Source: DATKGQ01 sp035510715 | GTDB taxonomy: Bacteria; Patescibacteriota; Saccharimonadia; Saccharimonadales; UBA4665 | Direction: 5' to 3' | Assembly: GCA_035510715.1 (NCBI GenBank) | Contig: DATKGQ010000017.1 | Coordinates: forward strand, 1-34,566 | DNA length: 34,566 bases | In this document: one piece after another, positions 8,957 through 16,926 of the stretch | How the letters are laid out: the number at the start of each line of letters is the position of its first letter | Position numbering within the stretch: position 1 is the first letter of the stretch | Program-made: the position numbers and the translations under genes | The notes under the pieces: generated by a model | Databases searched by the model: none | What the model saw: only the letters and a program-made list of their open reading frames with translations | Told to the model about the DNA's origin: nothing

Positions 8957-9625
8957 TTATTGTATACGCGGAGTTACTGTAGTTGTCAAAGTTGAAATAG
9001 CACATAAATTACCTCCAAGTGATTCAGGCGGGCATGAATCATCAGACGGATTAGATGCGGTTATGACGGAATCACCATAGCCTATGGTTAAAGTAACCTC
9101 GTAACTATTACCGTTCACTTGAATAATATTTAGTTGTTCGAGACTGAGATCTTGGGATAAGAGTTCATGGGTACTATTACCGCCACCAGTAGCTTCTTTT
9201 AAGTAGGACACATATTCTATGCCCACCGGATCTGCAGTCAAATTCGACGGGCAACTATTGGTTAACTCCAATAGGGCATGATATATTGGCGGGCTAGACA
9301 AGGTGTTGATTTCCTGACCTGTCTGATAAATATAAACATCGTTACCGAGACAATAATAACCATACTGGCCATCAGGCGTACCTAATATAATCGAGCTTGC
9401 ACTATTAAATTGAATATCTTGGGAAATGGTTGATAGAACACTTCGGGCAGTATCCTGAGTTTGTGACTGGATATTGCCTTTAACAAAAGAATTATTCACC
9501 GTAATGATTGCAACGATAGCAATTAATAACACCAACGAGAATACCGCCGTGGCAATCATTAGCTCAATAATCGTAAAGCCCTGTTGGAATTCTGGATGTT
9601 GGTGTTGTTGGCGGTTTGTAATCAT
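8957..9625 (-). CDS. Prepilin-like minor pilin (PilW type)
   Basis: The 222-residue protein carries a class III signal: leader MITNRQQHQHPEFQQG, then FTIIELMIATAVFSLVLL with Glu at mature position 5. This is cleaved and methylated by the prepilin peptidase (PilD at 18948). A long N-terminal helix (NSFVKGNIQSQTQDTARSVL) and a C-terminal beta domain with four cysteines follow, as in PilW/PilJ-type minor pilins. It starts 5 bp after the preceding gene's stop and ends 11 bp before the PilX-like gene, so it is co-transcribed with both. Expected location: inner membrane pool and low-abundance pilus subunit. Confidence 0.85.
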   Translation of the reverse strand: MITNRQQHQHPEFQQGFTIIELMIATAVFSLVLLIAIVAIITVNNSFVKGNIQSQTQDTARSVLSTISQDIQFNSASSIILGTPDGQYGYYCLGNDVYIYQTGQEINTLSSPPIYHALLELTNSCPSNLTADPVGIEYVSYLKEATGGGNSTHELLSQDLSLEQLNIIQVNGNSYEVTLTIGYGDSVITASNPSDDSCPPESLGGNLCAISTLTTTVTPRIQ

Positions 9626-9630
9626 TATTT

Positions 9631-10137
9631 TTACTCCGGCCGGTAATATAATTGCACGTTATCAGTACCGCCGGAAAGACTCGGCCAACTAACGGTGACT
9701 TCATAAGTGGGCGATATTACAGTAGTAGATAAACCGGTACTGTCGTTAGTAACAGTAGCAAGCGTTATGTCATATATATGGCTGGCAGTGATCTCGTACC
9801 AATAGGCAGATGCCGGCAACAAACCATTAGTCGTTTTTAAGCTGGAAGTGTCAAACTGTCCGGCGCTGTTCTCATAGCAATACTGGCCATCAGTTGAGGT
9901 GGTCGGGTTTGATGGGTTAAAACATAGATTAGTATTTAGCTGATAACCGGCGTGCAAATCTTCGACTTGTCCTTGAGCAATAGTTAATGCTTCGGTATGC
10001 TCCTGGCCATCACGCTCACTGTGCAGTGAGCGGTTAGCTGTCACATAAGCTCCAACTAATATCATCATCAAAACACCCATTGCCACTAATACTTCGATTA
10101 TCGTGTCACCGGTCTGTTCTATCGCCCGATAAATCAT
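9631..10137 (-). CDS. Prepilin-like minor pilin (PilV type) with TGDTIIEVL cleavage motif
   Basis: AAAGG at 10144-10148, six bases away, selects the ATG at 10135-10137 over a TTG at 10143. This ATG overlaps the stop of the upstream pilin gene (ATGA), so translation is coupled. The 168-residue protein has a short leader (MIYRAIEQTG) followed by DTIIEVLVAMGVLMMILVGA. Gly-1 and Glu5 are kept, but the usual Phe at +1 is Asp. The sequence continues with a helix (RDGQEHTEALTIAQGQVEDL) typical of PilV-type minor pilins. Two cysteines lie in the C-terminal domain. It is a minor pilus subunit, processed by PilD. Confidence 0.85.
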   Translation of the reverse strand: MIYRAIEQTGDTIIEVLVAMGVLMMILVGAYVTANRSLHSERDGQEHTEALTIAQGQVEDLHAGYQLNTNLCFNPSNPTTSTDGQYCYENSAGQFDTSSLKTTNGLLPASAYWYEITASHIYDITLATVTNDSTGLSTTVISPTYEVTVSWPSLSGGTDNVQLYYRPE

Positions 10138-11093
10138 ATGCAACCTTTCTGACTAAATTTTTGCAAAGTTACGGCTGTCGGACTGTTTATGCCACCAATA
10201 GTTATTAGCCCGGATTGGTTACTTGTGCCGCTATCAAAACAAATCCTCACTCCGCCGTCTGGATTACTGACTGTGTCATCAGAATCAGCGATGCCAGTGA
10301 TAACATTCCCCAAACCATTTTTTAAGCTATTGATTTCTTTAACCATCGTTGATTGATCCTGTCCTGGTTTGCTCCCAGGTATTGGTATAATTTGCGCTGA
10401 TTGGGAACCACTAAAAGTAGTAAAAAAACCGATGGCACCTATGCACTCTAAATTAACAGCTTTAATAGGACAACTGTTGCTAGAGTTAATAACAATAGAA
10501 CTATCAACATAACCTATTCCATTGGGGTGGATAGTGATACCATAAAGGAGTACCTGCGTTGTGTCTATCTCACTGTTTATTGTACTGGCCTTAACAGGGT
10601 CATCTGTCGAGTCATACATTGCCACCGGCGCCGCTTGAGTCAAATTATCAACATTGGCATTAGTTGGTCCTGGTGAATTTGTTGGTGGATAATACTGATT
10701 ACCGACAACCGGATAGACTACGTATTCCTGATAGGATAAGCCGGGCAAGAGGGGATCAAACTGAATGACTTCACCAATAAATGTACAACCGACATTTGTA
10801 CCTCGTGATGGCCCCGTGCTGGTTGAAGTAAAAGACAGACTAGGACTACCACTACCACCGTCAGGATTGGCCAAACAAGTAAAATTTTGCTGGCTCAAAT
10901 AGTAGCCGTTGGCAACATTCCCAACAACGCTTTGTAGCTGTGAGGTAATTTGGGCAATGGCAGTACTAAATTCAGTCTTGTTCTGACTGCCACTCATGAG
11001 AGTCATAGCGCTGAAAAAAATTATTCCGCTGACCGCCAGGAATATCATAATCTCAATTATCGTAAAACCGTGCGGCTGTCTGCCACCCTTCAT
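10134..11093 (-). CDS. Prepilin-like minor pilin, first gene of minor-pilin operon
   Basis: The 319-residue product has leader MKGGRQPHG and the class III motif FTIIEIMIFLAVSGIIFF with Glu5. An N-terminal helix (FSTAIAQITSQLQSVV) and a long extracytoplasmic domain with several cysteines follow. It is larger than typical pseudopilins but fits FimU/PilE-like or PulG-like minor pilins; the exact subtype is not resolved. There is no Shine-Dalgarno upstream. Instead an extended -10 box ends 7 nt before the ATG, suggesting a leaderless mRNA. It is divergent from pilM with a 244-bp gap and overlaps the next gene by 4 bp. Confidence 0.85.
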   Translation of the reverse strand: MKGGRQPHGFTIIEIMIFLAVSGIIFFSAMTLMSGSQNKTEFSTAIAQITSQLQSVVGNVANGYYLSQQNFTCLANPDGGSGSPSLSFTSTSTGPSRGTNVGCTFIGEVIQFDPLLPGLSYQEYVVYPVVGNQYYPPTNSPGPTNANVDNLTQAAPVAMYDSTDDPVKASTINSEIDTTQVLLYGITIHPNGIGYVDSSIVINSSNSCPIKAVNLECIGAIGFFTTFSGSQSAQIIPIPGSKPGQDQSTMVKEINSLKNGLGNVITGIADSDDTVSNPDGGVRICFDSGTSNQSGLITIGGINSPTAVTLQKFSQKGCI

Positions 11094-11100
11094 GGGTCTT

Positions 11101-11109
11101 AGTATATCA
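11101..11109 (-). promoter_or_regulatory. Extended -10 promoter of minor-pilin operon (leaderless)
   Basis: On the minus strand TGATATACT (TGN plus TATACT) ends 7 nt before the ATG at 11093. There is no clear -35 and no Shine-Dalgarno. Transcription would start at or next to the A of the start codon. Confidence 0.65.
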
Positions 11110-11319
11110 TAAGAATGGCAAGCATAAGGTTAATGAAGTGACTATGTCAGAGGGTCTCCCAAATTAGTCCGGAGATGTTAGCGCCATATGGCGGATCCCC
11201 ATAAAATAATAATTGAATAATCCTTGTCGCGATCCCGTTGCAGATTAAAAAATAGGCTATTTTTCCACTTTTATTTTGGATTGATTACTGATTGTGCATG
11301 TAAATTTGCAAAATAATTA

Positions 11320-11328
11320 TGCTATAAT
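11320..11328 (+). promoter_or_regulatory. Extended -10 promoter of the pilM operon (leaderless or nearly so)
   Basis: TGCTATAAT is a perfect extended -10 element ending 9 nt before the pilM ATG. The bases between (TGGGCCAAT) contain no Shine-Dalgarno. No good -35 lies 17 bp upstream, consistent with an extended -10 promoter. It is divergent from the minor-pilin promoter. Confidence 0.7.
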
Positions 11329-11337
11329 TGGGCCAAT

Positions 11338-12378
11338 ATGAGCGTATTGAGTGGGGTATCAAATTTTTTCAGCCTGGATATTGGAACAACTGCAATACGA
11401 CTTGTCCAACTGCATGGCAATGGTCCGGTTAAATCGCTTGTTAAATATGCCTATATTCCGGTTGACAGCAAGATCGTCTTAAGCGATTCTGCGGCCGACC
11501 AGCAAAAGCTAGCTCAATTAATTAAAGAACTTGTCGATCAGTCTCACGTAACAACTAAAAATGCTGTAGTGGGGGTGCCTTCGCAGCGAGTTTTTACGAC
11601 TCTGGTGGATGTTGAACGGGTAGCAAAAAATGAGCTGCCTAAGACCATAAAATATCTTGTCGATCCACTTATTCCAACACCGATAAATGAGTCTAAAGTA
11701 GATTGGGCATTGATTGGGGACTCACCGGCAGATAAGACAAAACTGGAGATTCTTCTGTCAAGCGTACCGAATAAATTTATTGAGCGGCAACTGGATCTAC
11801 TTGAGTCGATCGGATTAAATGTGATTGCTTTTGAGCCGGATAATATCGCGCTGGTAAGAGCGCTCATACCCCAGGGTGCGGCAATGGCGCAATTAGTTTT
11901 AGATATAGCCAGCAAAAGTACGGATATAGTTATTACGCTCAACGGATCACCGCGGCTGACAAGGTCAATTCCGACCGGAACCGAAAGTATCATCCACTCA
12001 GCAGCCCAAAGTCTTAATGTTGATAATAAACAAGCCGATCAGTTTGTATTTAAATTTGGCTTAAGCAAGAACAAATTGGAAGGTCAGGTTTATCAAGCGA
12101 TCATCGGGGCAATAGACATATTAACTACCGAGATAGAGAAATCAATTAAATTTTTTCAGGCTCGTTATGCGGATATTAAATTGGAGAGATTTATTGTTAC
12201 TGGATCAGCTGCCTCTTTGCCTGAGTTCCCTCTATATATTGCAAATAAATTCGGTATTAACGTTGAAATTGGGAATGCCTGGAGGAATGTTGCTTTTGCT
12301 CCGGAGAGACAGAATGAACTTCTTGCTGTGTCCAACCAATTTAGTGTCGCGGCTGGCTTAGCGGAGAGGGTAGAATGA
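11338..12378 (+). CDS. pilM: Type IV pilus assembly protein PilM (actin-like ATPase)
   Basis: PilM is a cytoplasmic actin/FtsA-fold protein that binds the N-terminal tail of PilN and links the motor ATPase to the inner-membrane platform. The 346-residue product has the usual length. It shows phosphate-1 motif SLDIGTTAIRLVQL near residue 12, the second ATP-site segment LVLDIASKSTDIVITLNG near 184, and the late adenosine motif FIVTGSAASLPEFP. It is first in the rightward operon, and its stop overlaps the pilN start (ATGA). The start has no Shine-Dalgarno and is served by the -10 box just upstream. Confidence 0.95.
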   Translation: MSVLSGVSNFFSLDIGTTAIRLVQLHGNGPVKSLVKYAYIPVDSKIVLSDSAADQQKLAQLIKELVDQSHVTTKNAVVGVPSQRVFTTLVDVERVAKNELPKTIKYLVDPLIPTPINESKVDWALIGDSPADKTKLEILLSSVPNKFIERQLDLLESIGLNVIAFEPDNIALVRALIPQGAAMAQLVLDIASKSTDIVITLNGSPRLTRSIPTGTESIIHSAAQSLNVDNKQADQFVFKFGLSKNKLEGQVYQAIIGAIDILTTEIEKSIKFFQARYADIKLERFIVTGSAASLPEFPLYIANKFGINVEIGNAWRNVAFAPERQNELLAVSNQFSVAAGLAERVE

Positions 12379-13070
12379 TACAACTTAACTTATTGCCGGA
12401 CGTCAAGATCCAATTTATAAAATTACGCCGCCTTGAGCGTTTAGTAGTTAGTATCGCAGTCGTGGTAGTGGCTGTAGCGGCTATAGTGCTAATAATTTTA
12501 GGCGGACTGGTTTACGGGGTCCAGAAAAGTGACCTACATGGTCTTAATAAAAATATAACCAAATACGAGAGCCAGATAGTTAATACCCCTAATCTGAATA
12601 AAATATTAACTATCCAAAATCAATTGGCGGCTTTGCCGACTTTGGATGAGCGAAAACCGGTTGTCACGCGCTTGTTCGGATATATCCAACAATTGACGCC
12701 GGATGATGTTACTATTAGCAGCCTGTCAGTTAGTATTTCTCCAACAGTAAATAGTTATCAGATCTCAGGGGGTACTAATAATCTGATATCAGTTAACCAA
12801 TTAGTCGATATCTATAAATTTGCCACCTATACTACCAGCTCAAGCTCAACACCCTTGAATGTATTCTCAAATGTTGTTTTAACGGATTATGGTTTATCGC
12901 AAGCAGGAGCATCATATGAAATAAGTGCCGATTTTGCACCCAGTATTTTTAGTTCGGCATATAGTAATGTCCAGATTAATGTCCCATCTGAGTACAGTAC
13001 GCGCTCTAGGACCCAATTACCTAAAGTCCAACTCTTTAATAATCAACCTACAACGAGTAGTAATCAATGA
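12375..13070 (+). CDS. pilN: Type IV pilus inner-membrane protein PilN
   Basis: The 231-residue bitopic protein begins MIQLNLLPD, which matches the INLLP-type motif that docks into PilM. A basic stretch (KLRRLERL), one transmembrane helix (residues ~24-48, VVSIAVVVVAVAAIVLIILG) and a periplasmic-type coiled coil and beta domain (SQIVNTPNLNKILTIQNQL) follow. PilN pairs with PilO to form the alignment platform around the motor. The start overlaps pilM by 4 bp, so the pair is translationally coupled. The C-terminus is Ser/Thr/Gln-rich. Confidence 0.92.
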   Translation: MIQLNLLPDVKIQFIKLRRLERLVVSIAVVVVAVAAIVLIILGGLVYGVQKSDLHGLNKNITKYESQIVNTPNLNKILTIQNQLAALPTLDERKPVVTRLFGYIQQLTPDDVTISSLSVSISPTVNSYQISGGTNNLISVNQLVDIYKFATYTTSSSSTPLNVFSNVVLTDYGLSQAGASYEISADFAPSIFSSAYSNVQINVPSEYSTRSRTQLPKVQLFNNQPTTSSNQ

Positions 13071-13093
13071 AGAGAGCAAAGGATTAAATTATT

Positions 13094-13774
13094 ATGGCCA
13101 AAGCACTGCGTATCAACACCAAACGACTCAAATTAGATCAAATTAATACAATTATAGTTGTGACTATATCTGTCGCGGCAGTAGTGGCAGTTTTTACAAT
13201 TGTGGCTTCAAAAATGCTGATTAGCCAATATGCTTATCAGAAGCGCGTTATTAGTGCTGAGAACACGGCGCTTACCCAATTTAAGGATGATGCTCAGGCT
13301 ACCACATACTTAAAAAGTGCCTATGAATCATTTATCAACACAAACACCAATGTACTTGGCGGCAGTCCGAATGGCACAGGCGTTAATGACGGCACTAATG
13401 CCCAGATAGTATTGGACGCCCTGCCAAGCAAATATGATTATCCAGCTTTGCTAAGCAGTCTGGAGCAATTATTGGAAAATAATCCTAATACAACAGTAGG
13501 ATCGTTTGGTGGTACTGACGAGCAATTAACCCAACAATCTGACCAGACAAGCATCAACCCGGTGCCGGTAGCAATGCCGTTTAGTTTTTCAGTTACCGCT
13601 CCATATGCGGATATCCAAACACTGATAAACACATTGCAGCTTTGTATTAGGCCGATCAATATACAATCTATAAATTTTAATGGGAACGATAACGCATTGA
13701 CGATGTCAATCTCCGCCAATACTTATTATCAACCTGAAAAGATTTTCAATATTTCATCGGAGATAATTAAATGA
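13094..13774 (+). CDS. pilO: PilO-like type IV pilus platform protein
   Basis: The 226-residue protein has a short basic cytoplasmic tail (MAKALRINTKRLK), one membrane helix (residues ~19-41, INTIIVVTISVAAVVAVFTI), a coiled-coil segment (YQKRVISAENTALTQFKDD) and a C-terminal ferredoxin-like region (ADIQTLINTLQLCIRPINIQ). This is the PilO layout, and it sits directly after pilN. The middle has an Asn/Gly/Thr-rich insert (VLGGSPNGTGVNDG). GAGAGCAAAGG lies ~14 bp before the ATG. It ends with a 4-bp overlap with the next gene. The assignment is based mostly on position and topology. Confidence 0.85.
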   Translation: MAKALRINTKRLKLDQINTIIVVTISVAAVVAVFTIVASKMLISQYAYQKRVISAENTALTQFKDDAQATTYLKSAYESFINTNTNVLGGSPNGTGVNDGTNAQIVLDALPSKYDYPALLSSLEQLLENNPNTTVGSFGGTDEQLTQQSDQTSINPVPVAMPFSFSVTAPYADIQTLINTLQLCIRPINIQSINFNGNDNALTMSISANTYYQPEKIFNISSEIIK

Positions 13775-14025
13775 AAGATAAGGATATTGTTGTAATCATA
13801 AGTATAGTTATTGTGAGTAGCATATTGTCATATGTTATCGCTTCGAAGGTTATAACCACGCCCGCCAATCGCCAACAACATGTTCCCATGATAGCGCAAA
13901 TAGTCGATCAGATTTCTCAACCATCACCAACATACTTTAATGCCCAATCTGTCGATCCGACGAAATTGATTTATATAGGCAATAACGCTAACCCAGCTCC
14001 ATTTAACAACCAAGCCAGTCAATAA
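13771..14025 (+). CDS. Small single-span membrane protein in the PilP position
   Basis: The 84-residue protein overlaps pilO by 4 bp (ATGA) and precedes pilB by 14 bp. It has an N-terminal membrane helix (residues ~6-24, VVIISIVIVSSILSYVIAS) and a ~55-residue extracytoplasmic tail rich in Pro, Gln and Asn, ending VDPTKLIYIGNNANPAPF. Canonical PilP is a larger lipoprotein that binds PilNO and the PilQ secretin. There is no lipobox here, and no secretin gene in the window. It may be a reduced PilP-like partner of PilNO or a lineage-specific subunit. I recognise no family. Confidence 0.75.
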   Translation: MKDKDIVVIISIVIVSSILSYVIASKVITTPANRQQHVPMIAQIVDQISQPSPTYFNAQSVDPTKLIYIGNNANPAPFNNQASQ

Positions 14026-14039
14026 CAGCGGAGTATATA

Positions 14040-15839
14040 GTGAGCGTACTTTCCGATACAGTACAGCGGCAGGTCGAGGAAGATTTGGTGCACGGTGGCT
14101 ATATTACCCCGGCTAAGTTAGTTGCCATAAAAGATGAGGCAGACGCTAAGCACGCGCCGTTTATGAGCCTATTGGGGAGCGAGGGGCATGTCTCCAACGA
14201 GGACTTGACTAAATTGATTGCCAAAGCCAACAACTTGCCATATGTCAATCTTAGCGCTGCACGTATCAGCCCGATGATTCTTGAATTATTACCGCAAGAA
14301 ATTGCTGAGCACTATATGGCTGTCCCGCTGGGCGAAATGCAGCACCGCTTAGTAGTAGCAATGCTGGATGCCGATAATGTTCAAGCGGTAGATTATTTAT
14401 CTAATCGGATCGGAAAAACCCTAAAAGTCTATGCGGCCAGTGAAGAAGGTATCAGACAAGTCTTAAAACAGTATAAATTAAGTATTTCTCAGGACGTTGC
14501 CGGTGAAATTAGTAACCTTGAAAAAACAGCGCAGAATGTTAAGCAAAAAGAAAATCAGGGGAATAAACTTGCGCAGTCAAACATCAAGACCATTGTTCAG
14601 GACTCACCAATTAGCAAGGCACTCTCAACAATATTAGAATATGCTGCCCGTAACCGGGCCAGTGATGTCCACGTCGAACCGATGGAAAAAGAATTGAAAA
14701 TAAGATGCCGGATTGACGGTGTATTAAGAGAAGTGATGAGATTACCAAAAGCAACTGAACCGCCCTTAATCTCACGTATTAAAATACTTTCAAATTTAAA
14801 AATAGATGAGCATCGGATTCCGCAAGATGGTGAGTTTACAATTAAGGTCGCCGACAGGGAAATTGATCTCCGGATTGCTATTTCACCGGTTATTTGGGGC
14901 GAACAAATCGTTATCAGGTTGCTTGATAAAACCGGTACCAGCCTAAAACTGGAAGCCATGGGCTTCATTGGCCGTCCGCTAAAGACAATCAGGCAGGCTT
15001 TATCCCAAACCAGCGGTATGATCCTGACAAGCGGACCGACTGGTTCCGGTAAATCAACAACGCTTTATGCCTTATTGCAGGAAGTAAAAAGCGACAAAGT
15101 CAATATAGTAACTTTGGAAGATCCGGTTGAATACAAGATAGAAGGCGTTAATCAAATTCAAGTTAACCCTGAAGTCGGTTTAACTTTTGCAACTGGGCTG
15201 CGTTCTATTCTGCGGCAGGACCCGGATATAGTAATGGTGGGAGAAATCCGTGATAAAGAGACAGCCGAACTGGCTGTCCAGGCGTCACTTACCGGACATC
15301 TGGTTTTTAGTACCTTACACACAAATTCAGCAGCTGGTATTCTACCGCGTCTGTTGGATATGGAAGTTGAGCCGTTTTTAATAGCCAGTACTGTCCGGAC
15401 CGTTATTGGTCAACGGCTAGTACGCCGGATCGGCGATAAACGAGATACCTATCAATCAAGTCCTGTTGAGGCAGCATCAATTAAAGAAACGGTTGGCATG
15501 CTTTTGCCCAAAGATAATGGGGCCCAGAAAAAATTCGCCGAAGGCTTAGGCTTTGAAAACTTGCCACTACAAGGCCAAACCGCTTATAATTTAACTAAAG
15601 GTATCGATAGCCTGGATGCCCCGGATGGGTATAGAGGACGTATCGGACTTTATGAAGTCTTTAATATTAGTGAACAAATTCAGGAGCTTATCTTGAAAAG
15701 GGCAACCAGTAACGAAATTCAGCGAGTATCACAGGAACAAGGTATGGTTACCATGAGACAAGATGGTTACTTAAAAGTGCTTAGCGGGTATACTACTATT
15801 AATGAAGTTAATCGTGTCGCGGCGGCGGATAACGCTTAA
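14040..15839 (+). CDS. pilB: Type IV pilus extension ATPase PilB
   Basis: The start is GTG 14040, set by GGAG (14030-14033) with a 6-nt spacer. The 599-residue protein has an N-terminal T2SSE_N/MshEN-like domain (residues ~1-145), then the ATPase core: ASDVHVEP (207-214), Walker A GPTGSGKST (332-340), Asp box (LEDPVEYKIEGV), Walker B-like DPDIVMVGE (394-402) and His box TGHLVFSTLHTN. It is the hexameric cytoplasmic motor that drives pilin polymerisation. After GQRLVRRIGDKR, where many PilB/GspE proteins carry a tetracysteine zinc motif, there are no cysteines. The downstream spacing to pilT is short. Confidence 0.95.
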   Translation: MSVLSDTVQRQVEEDLVHGGYITPAKLVAIKDEADAKHAPFMSLLGSEGHVSNEDLTKLIAKANNLPYVNLSAARISPMILELLPQEIAEHYMAVPLGEMQHRLVVAMLDADNVQAVDYLSNRIGKTLKVYAASEEGIRQVLKQYKLSISQDVAGEISNLEKTAQNVKQKENQGNKLAQSNIKTIVQDSPISKALSTILEYAARNRASDVHVEPMEKELKIRCRIDGVLREVMRLPKATEPPLISRIKILSNLKIDEHRIPQDGEFTIKVADREIDLRIAISPVIWGEQIVIRLLDKTGTSLKLEAMGFIGRPLKTIRQALSQTSGMILTSGPTGSGKSTTLYALLQEVKSDKVNIVTLEDPVEYKIEGVNQIQVNPEVGLTFATGLRSILRQDPDIVMVGEIRDKETAELAVQASLTGHLVFSTLHTNSAAGILPRLLDMEVEPFLIASTVRTVIGQRLVRRIGDKRDTYQSSPVEAASIKETVGMLLPKDNGAQKKFAEGLGFENLPLQGQTAYNLTKGIDSLDAPDGYRGRIGLYEVFNISEQIQELILKRATSNEIQRVSQEQGMVTMRQDGYLKVLSGYTTINEVNRVAAADNA

Positions 15840-15857
15840 AAATGTAAAAGGGTGGAT

Positions 15858-16925
15858 ATGCAAGGACAACCAAGGATTGAAGTACTGTTAGAAGAAGTCG
15901 TACGCAAAAAAGGGTCAGATCTACATTTGCAAGTTGGCTTACCGCCGATGTTACGTGTTGACGGAGCCTTATTAGCGGTAGCCGGCGCCGAAGCATTAAA
16001 TGAGGAAGTTGTTGAAACATTAATATTTGCGGTGCTTGATGAAGATCAGAAACAAGTACTGATTAAGGACAAAGAGCTTGATTTTAGTTTTGCCTTTGGT
16101 GATCTGGGCAGATTCCGCGTTAACGCCTTTCATGAGCGTGGTAACTTAGCTGCAGCTCTTCGTCTTATACCGAATGAAATATTAACTGTTACCCAACTGG
16201 GTCTTCCGCCCATAATAGATAAATTTGCAGAATATGCTCGCGGGTTAGTTCTAATTACTGGGCCAACCGGTTCAGGCAAGTCAACTACTTTAGCAGCTAT
16301 GATTCATAAAATAAATATGGAACAAGCCCGTCACATCATAACTGTTGAAGACCCGATTGAATATACTCATAAATCACGTCAGTCAATCGTCGTCCAAAGA
16401 GAAGTGCATTATGATACTTATTCATTCGCAACTGCTTTGCGTTCAGTACTTCGTGAAGATCCGGATGTAGTATTAATAGGCGAAATGCGTGATCTTGAGA
16501 CGATTGCCAGTGCCATCACAATTGCCGAAACCGGGCATTTGGTTCTAGCCACTCTCCATACTAACTCGGCTTCACAAACAGTCGATCGGGTTATTGATGT
16601 TTTCCCGCCACATCAACAGGGACAGGTCAGATCGCAAATGGCAAACATTTTAATGGCCATATGTTCACAACGCCTTATCCCATCCGTTGGTGGGGGAAGA
16701 GTAGCGGCGGCAGAGATTCTAGTCAGTACGCCGGCAGTCCGCAATATAATTAGGGAGGGCAAGACTCATCAGTTGGAAGCAGTTATCCAGACCGGCTCCG
16801 AATTCGGTATGCAATCGATGGATAAGACCCTGGTTCTATTAATTAAAAATGGCACTATAACTTATGAAGAAGCCCGTAATTATGCTATCGATATACATGA
16901 GTTAGATAGATTAGTGAGGGAGTAA
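15858..16925 (+). CDS. pilT: Type IV pilus retraction ATPase PilT
   Basis: I placed the start at ATG 15858 because AAAGGG (15847-15852) precedes it at normal distance; a GTG at 15852 would add two residues. The 355-residue product has the PilT order: N-terminal PAS-like part (KKGSDLHLQVGLPPMLRVDG), Walker A GPTGSGKST (from ~135), VEDPIEYTH, Walker B DPDVVLIGEMRD, ETGHLVLATLHTNSA and a late AEILVSTPAVRNIIREGK motif close to the AIRNLIRE signature. It depolymerises pili, so retraction and twitching are expected. It lies 18 bp after pilB and 1 bp before pilC. Confidence 0.95.
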   Translation: MQGQPRIEVLLEEVVRKKGSDLHLQVGLPPMLRVDGALLAVAGAEALNEEVVETLIFAVLDEDQKQVLIKDKELDFSFAFGDLGRFRVNAFHERGNLAAALRLIPNEILTVTQLGLPPIIDKFAEYARGLVLITGPTGSGKSTTLAAMIHKINMEQARHIITVEDPIEYTHKSRQSIVVQREVHYDTYSFATALRSVLREDPDVVLIGEMRDLETIASAITIAETGHLVLATLHTNSASQTVDRVIDVFPPHQQGQVRSQMANILMAICSQRLIPSVGGGRVAAAEILVSTPAVRNIIREGKTHQLEAVIQTGSEFGMQSMDKTLVLLIKNGTITYEEARNYAIDIHELDRLVRE

Positions 16926-16926
16926 T

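Noticed and set aside
15841..15857. GTG at 15852 as the pilT start
   Set aside because: The ribosome-site bases AAAGGG overlap or touch it; ATG 15858 has proper spacing.
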